Positions 4,503 to 5,073 of a stretch of DNA of 5,073 nucleotides are shown here, one piece after another. This stretch comes from JBEKCP01 sp050014815 (lineage in GTDB: Bacteria; Planctomycetota; Planctomycetia; Pirellulales; Thermoguttaceae). The notes under the pieces are model-generated. The model was not told where the DNA came from, made no database searches, and was given only the letters and a program-made list of their open reading frames with translations. Where the stretch lies: positions 1 to 5,073 of the forward strand of contig JBEKCP010000446.1 in the NCBI GenBank assembly GCA_050014815.1, written 5' to 3'. A program made the position numbers and the translations under genes. Positions within the stretch are counted from its first letter, which is position 1. The number at the start of each line of letters is the position of its first letter.

Positions 4503-5073
4503 GTGGAAATCCTTCGGTCGCCGCGAGAAATCGCCCAGATGCGGAAGGCCGGGCTGCTGGTTTGGGAGGCATTCCAGATCGCCGGCGCCCTGGTCCGCCC
4601 CGGTGTGGCCACCGCGGAGATCAACGCCGCCATCGAGCGCTACTATGCCGAACACGGCGCCGAGCCGTTGTTCAAGAACTATCCGAACACGGTGGAAGGC
4701 GGCCCCCCCTTCCCCGCCGTCACCTGCATCTCGATCAATCGCGAAGTGGTGCATGGCATCCCGGGCAAGCGAAAACTGGTCGAGGGAGACATCGTCAGCC
4801 TCGACACCGGCTGCCGGCTGGCCGGCTGGTGCGGCGACGCGGCCGCGACGCTGCCGGTGGGCCATGTCACGGCCGAAACGGCCCGCCTGGTAAACGTCAC
4901 CCGCGATGTCCTGCACCTGGCCATCGATCGCATCGGGCGGCGGAAGCCCGACTTGACGAAGTTCGGCACCTGGGGGTCTTCGTGCATCTTGCGACCGATT
5001 CCGTGGCCGACGAAGTCCTCGACGACCGAGAACCCGGCGCCGCGGACGAACTTCTGCATTTCCTCGGCCACCT
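4503..5073 (+). CDS. map: Methionine aminopeptidase, N-terminal part, disrupted by an inversion
   Basis: The + frame opens with GTG at 4503 and stays open to the window end (190 codons), but only residues 1 to about 144-148 (to about 4946) look like methionine aminopeptidase. This metalloenzyme removes the initiator Met from new proteins. Visible features are SPREIAQMRKAGLLVWEAF (6-24), PPFPAVTCISIN (68-79), VVHGIP (82-87, conserved His84), EGDIVSLDTG (94-103, metal ligand Asp101) and GWCGD (108-112, metal ligand Asp112, the expected 11 residues on). GTG is the only start codon in frame after the TAA at 4455-4457; AGGG (4491-4494) precedes it. Past about 4946 the + translation is unrelated, because the DNA there is map in reverse orientation. 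The His, Glu and Glu ligands of the C-terminal half are missing from this frame. Confidence 0.85.
   Translation, partial: MEILRSPREIAQMRKAGLLVWEAFQIAGALVRPGVATAEINAAIERYYAEHGAEPLFKNYPNTVEGGPPFPAVTCISINREVVHGIPGKRKLVEGDIVSLDTGCRLAGWCGDAAATLPVGHVTAETARLVNVTRDVLHLAIDRIGRRKPDLTKFGTWGSSCILRPIPWPTKSSTTENPAPRTNFCISSAT
4934..5073 (-). pseudogene. map: Inverted internal fragment of the same map gene
   Basis: Reading the - strand from 5071 down to 4934 gives 46 codons starting VAEEMQKFVRGAGFSVVEDF and continuing VGHGIGRKMHEDPQVPNF, then VKSGFRRP. This is the methionine aminopeptidase segment that should directly follow the + strand part. GHGIG contains the metal-ligand His (codon 5003-5005), and the second conserved His of RKMHEDP is at 4982-4984. 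Comparison with E. coli MetAP suggests only about 4-8 residues between the two pieces are not shown in the window. There is no start or stop of its own; beyond 4934 the - frame is simply antisense of the upstream map DNA. It is either a fold-back chimera at a contig end or a true inversion. Confidence 0.88.

Noticed and set aside
4408..4893. 161-codon + frame across the adk-map gap and map
   Set aside because: It is rich in Ser, Pro and Arg, starts inside the REP-like repeat and is a shadow of the map frame starting at 4503, which has clear MetAP motifs.

Overview
The window holds the 3' half of a bacterial spc-type ribosomal protein operon, all on the + strand: the end of rpsH (S8), then rplF (L6), rplR (L18), rpsE (S5), rplO (L15), secY, adk and the start of map. 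The DNA is GC-rich. I suggest a planctomycete (Planctomycetota, perhaps Pirellulales-like). The reasons are the SecY start (MWEKIRVIFTIPELR), the MetAP insertion reading NTVEGGPPFP before AVTCISIN, the short-LID adenylate kinase, and the absence of rpmD (L30) between rpsE and rplO. This assignment rests on remembered family features, not on a search.

Layout. 2-121 rpsH C-terminus; 149-694 rplF; 714-1082 rplR (GTG start); 1083-1190 a gap almost filled by a heptamer-register near-palindrome; 1191-1688 rpsE; 1685-2188 rplO, overlapping rpsE by ATGA; 2189-2275 a gap with a perfect 21-bp inverted repeat made of heptamers; 2276-3673 secY; 3674-3795 a gap with three GGGATTA heptamers, a 9-bp GC hairpin and a 15-bp tandem repeat; 3796-4353 adk; 4354-4502 a gap with a REP/BIME-like 26-bp inverted repeat; 4503 to the window end, map.

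The genes form one functional block. S8, L6, L18, S5 and L15 are ribosomal proteins. SecY is the membrane channel that receives nascent chains from the ribosome. Adk balances adenine nucleotides, and MetAP trims the initiator methionine. I see no convincing promoter or intrinsic terminator on the + strand, so co-transcription from upstream is the simplest reading.

Two things stand out. First, map is broken by an inversion: residues 1 to about 144-148 read on the + strand, but from about 4934 to the window end the DNA codes on the - strand for the next part of the same protein (FSVVEDFVGHGIGRKMHEDPQVPNF). This is either a fold-back or template-switch chimera at a contig end, or a real inversion. 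Second, three of the four long gaps carry short tandem repeats with a 7-bp period, each gap with a different heptamer. Two of these arrays are arranged as perfect inverted arms, and the fourth gap has a pair of inverted REP-like hairpins. The coding genes are conserved and ordinary; the novelty lies in the gaps and at the right end.
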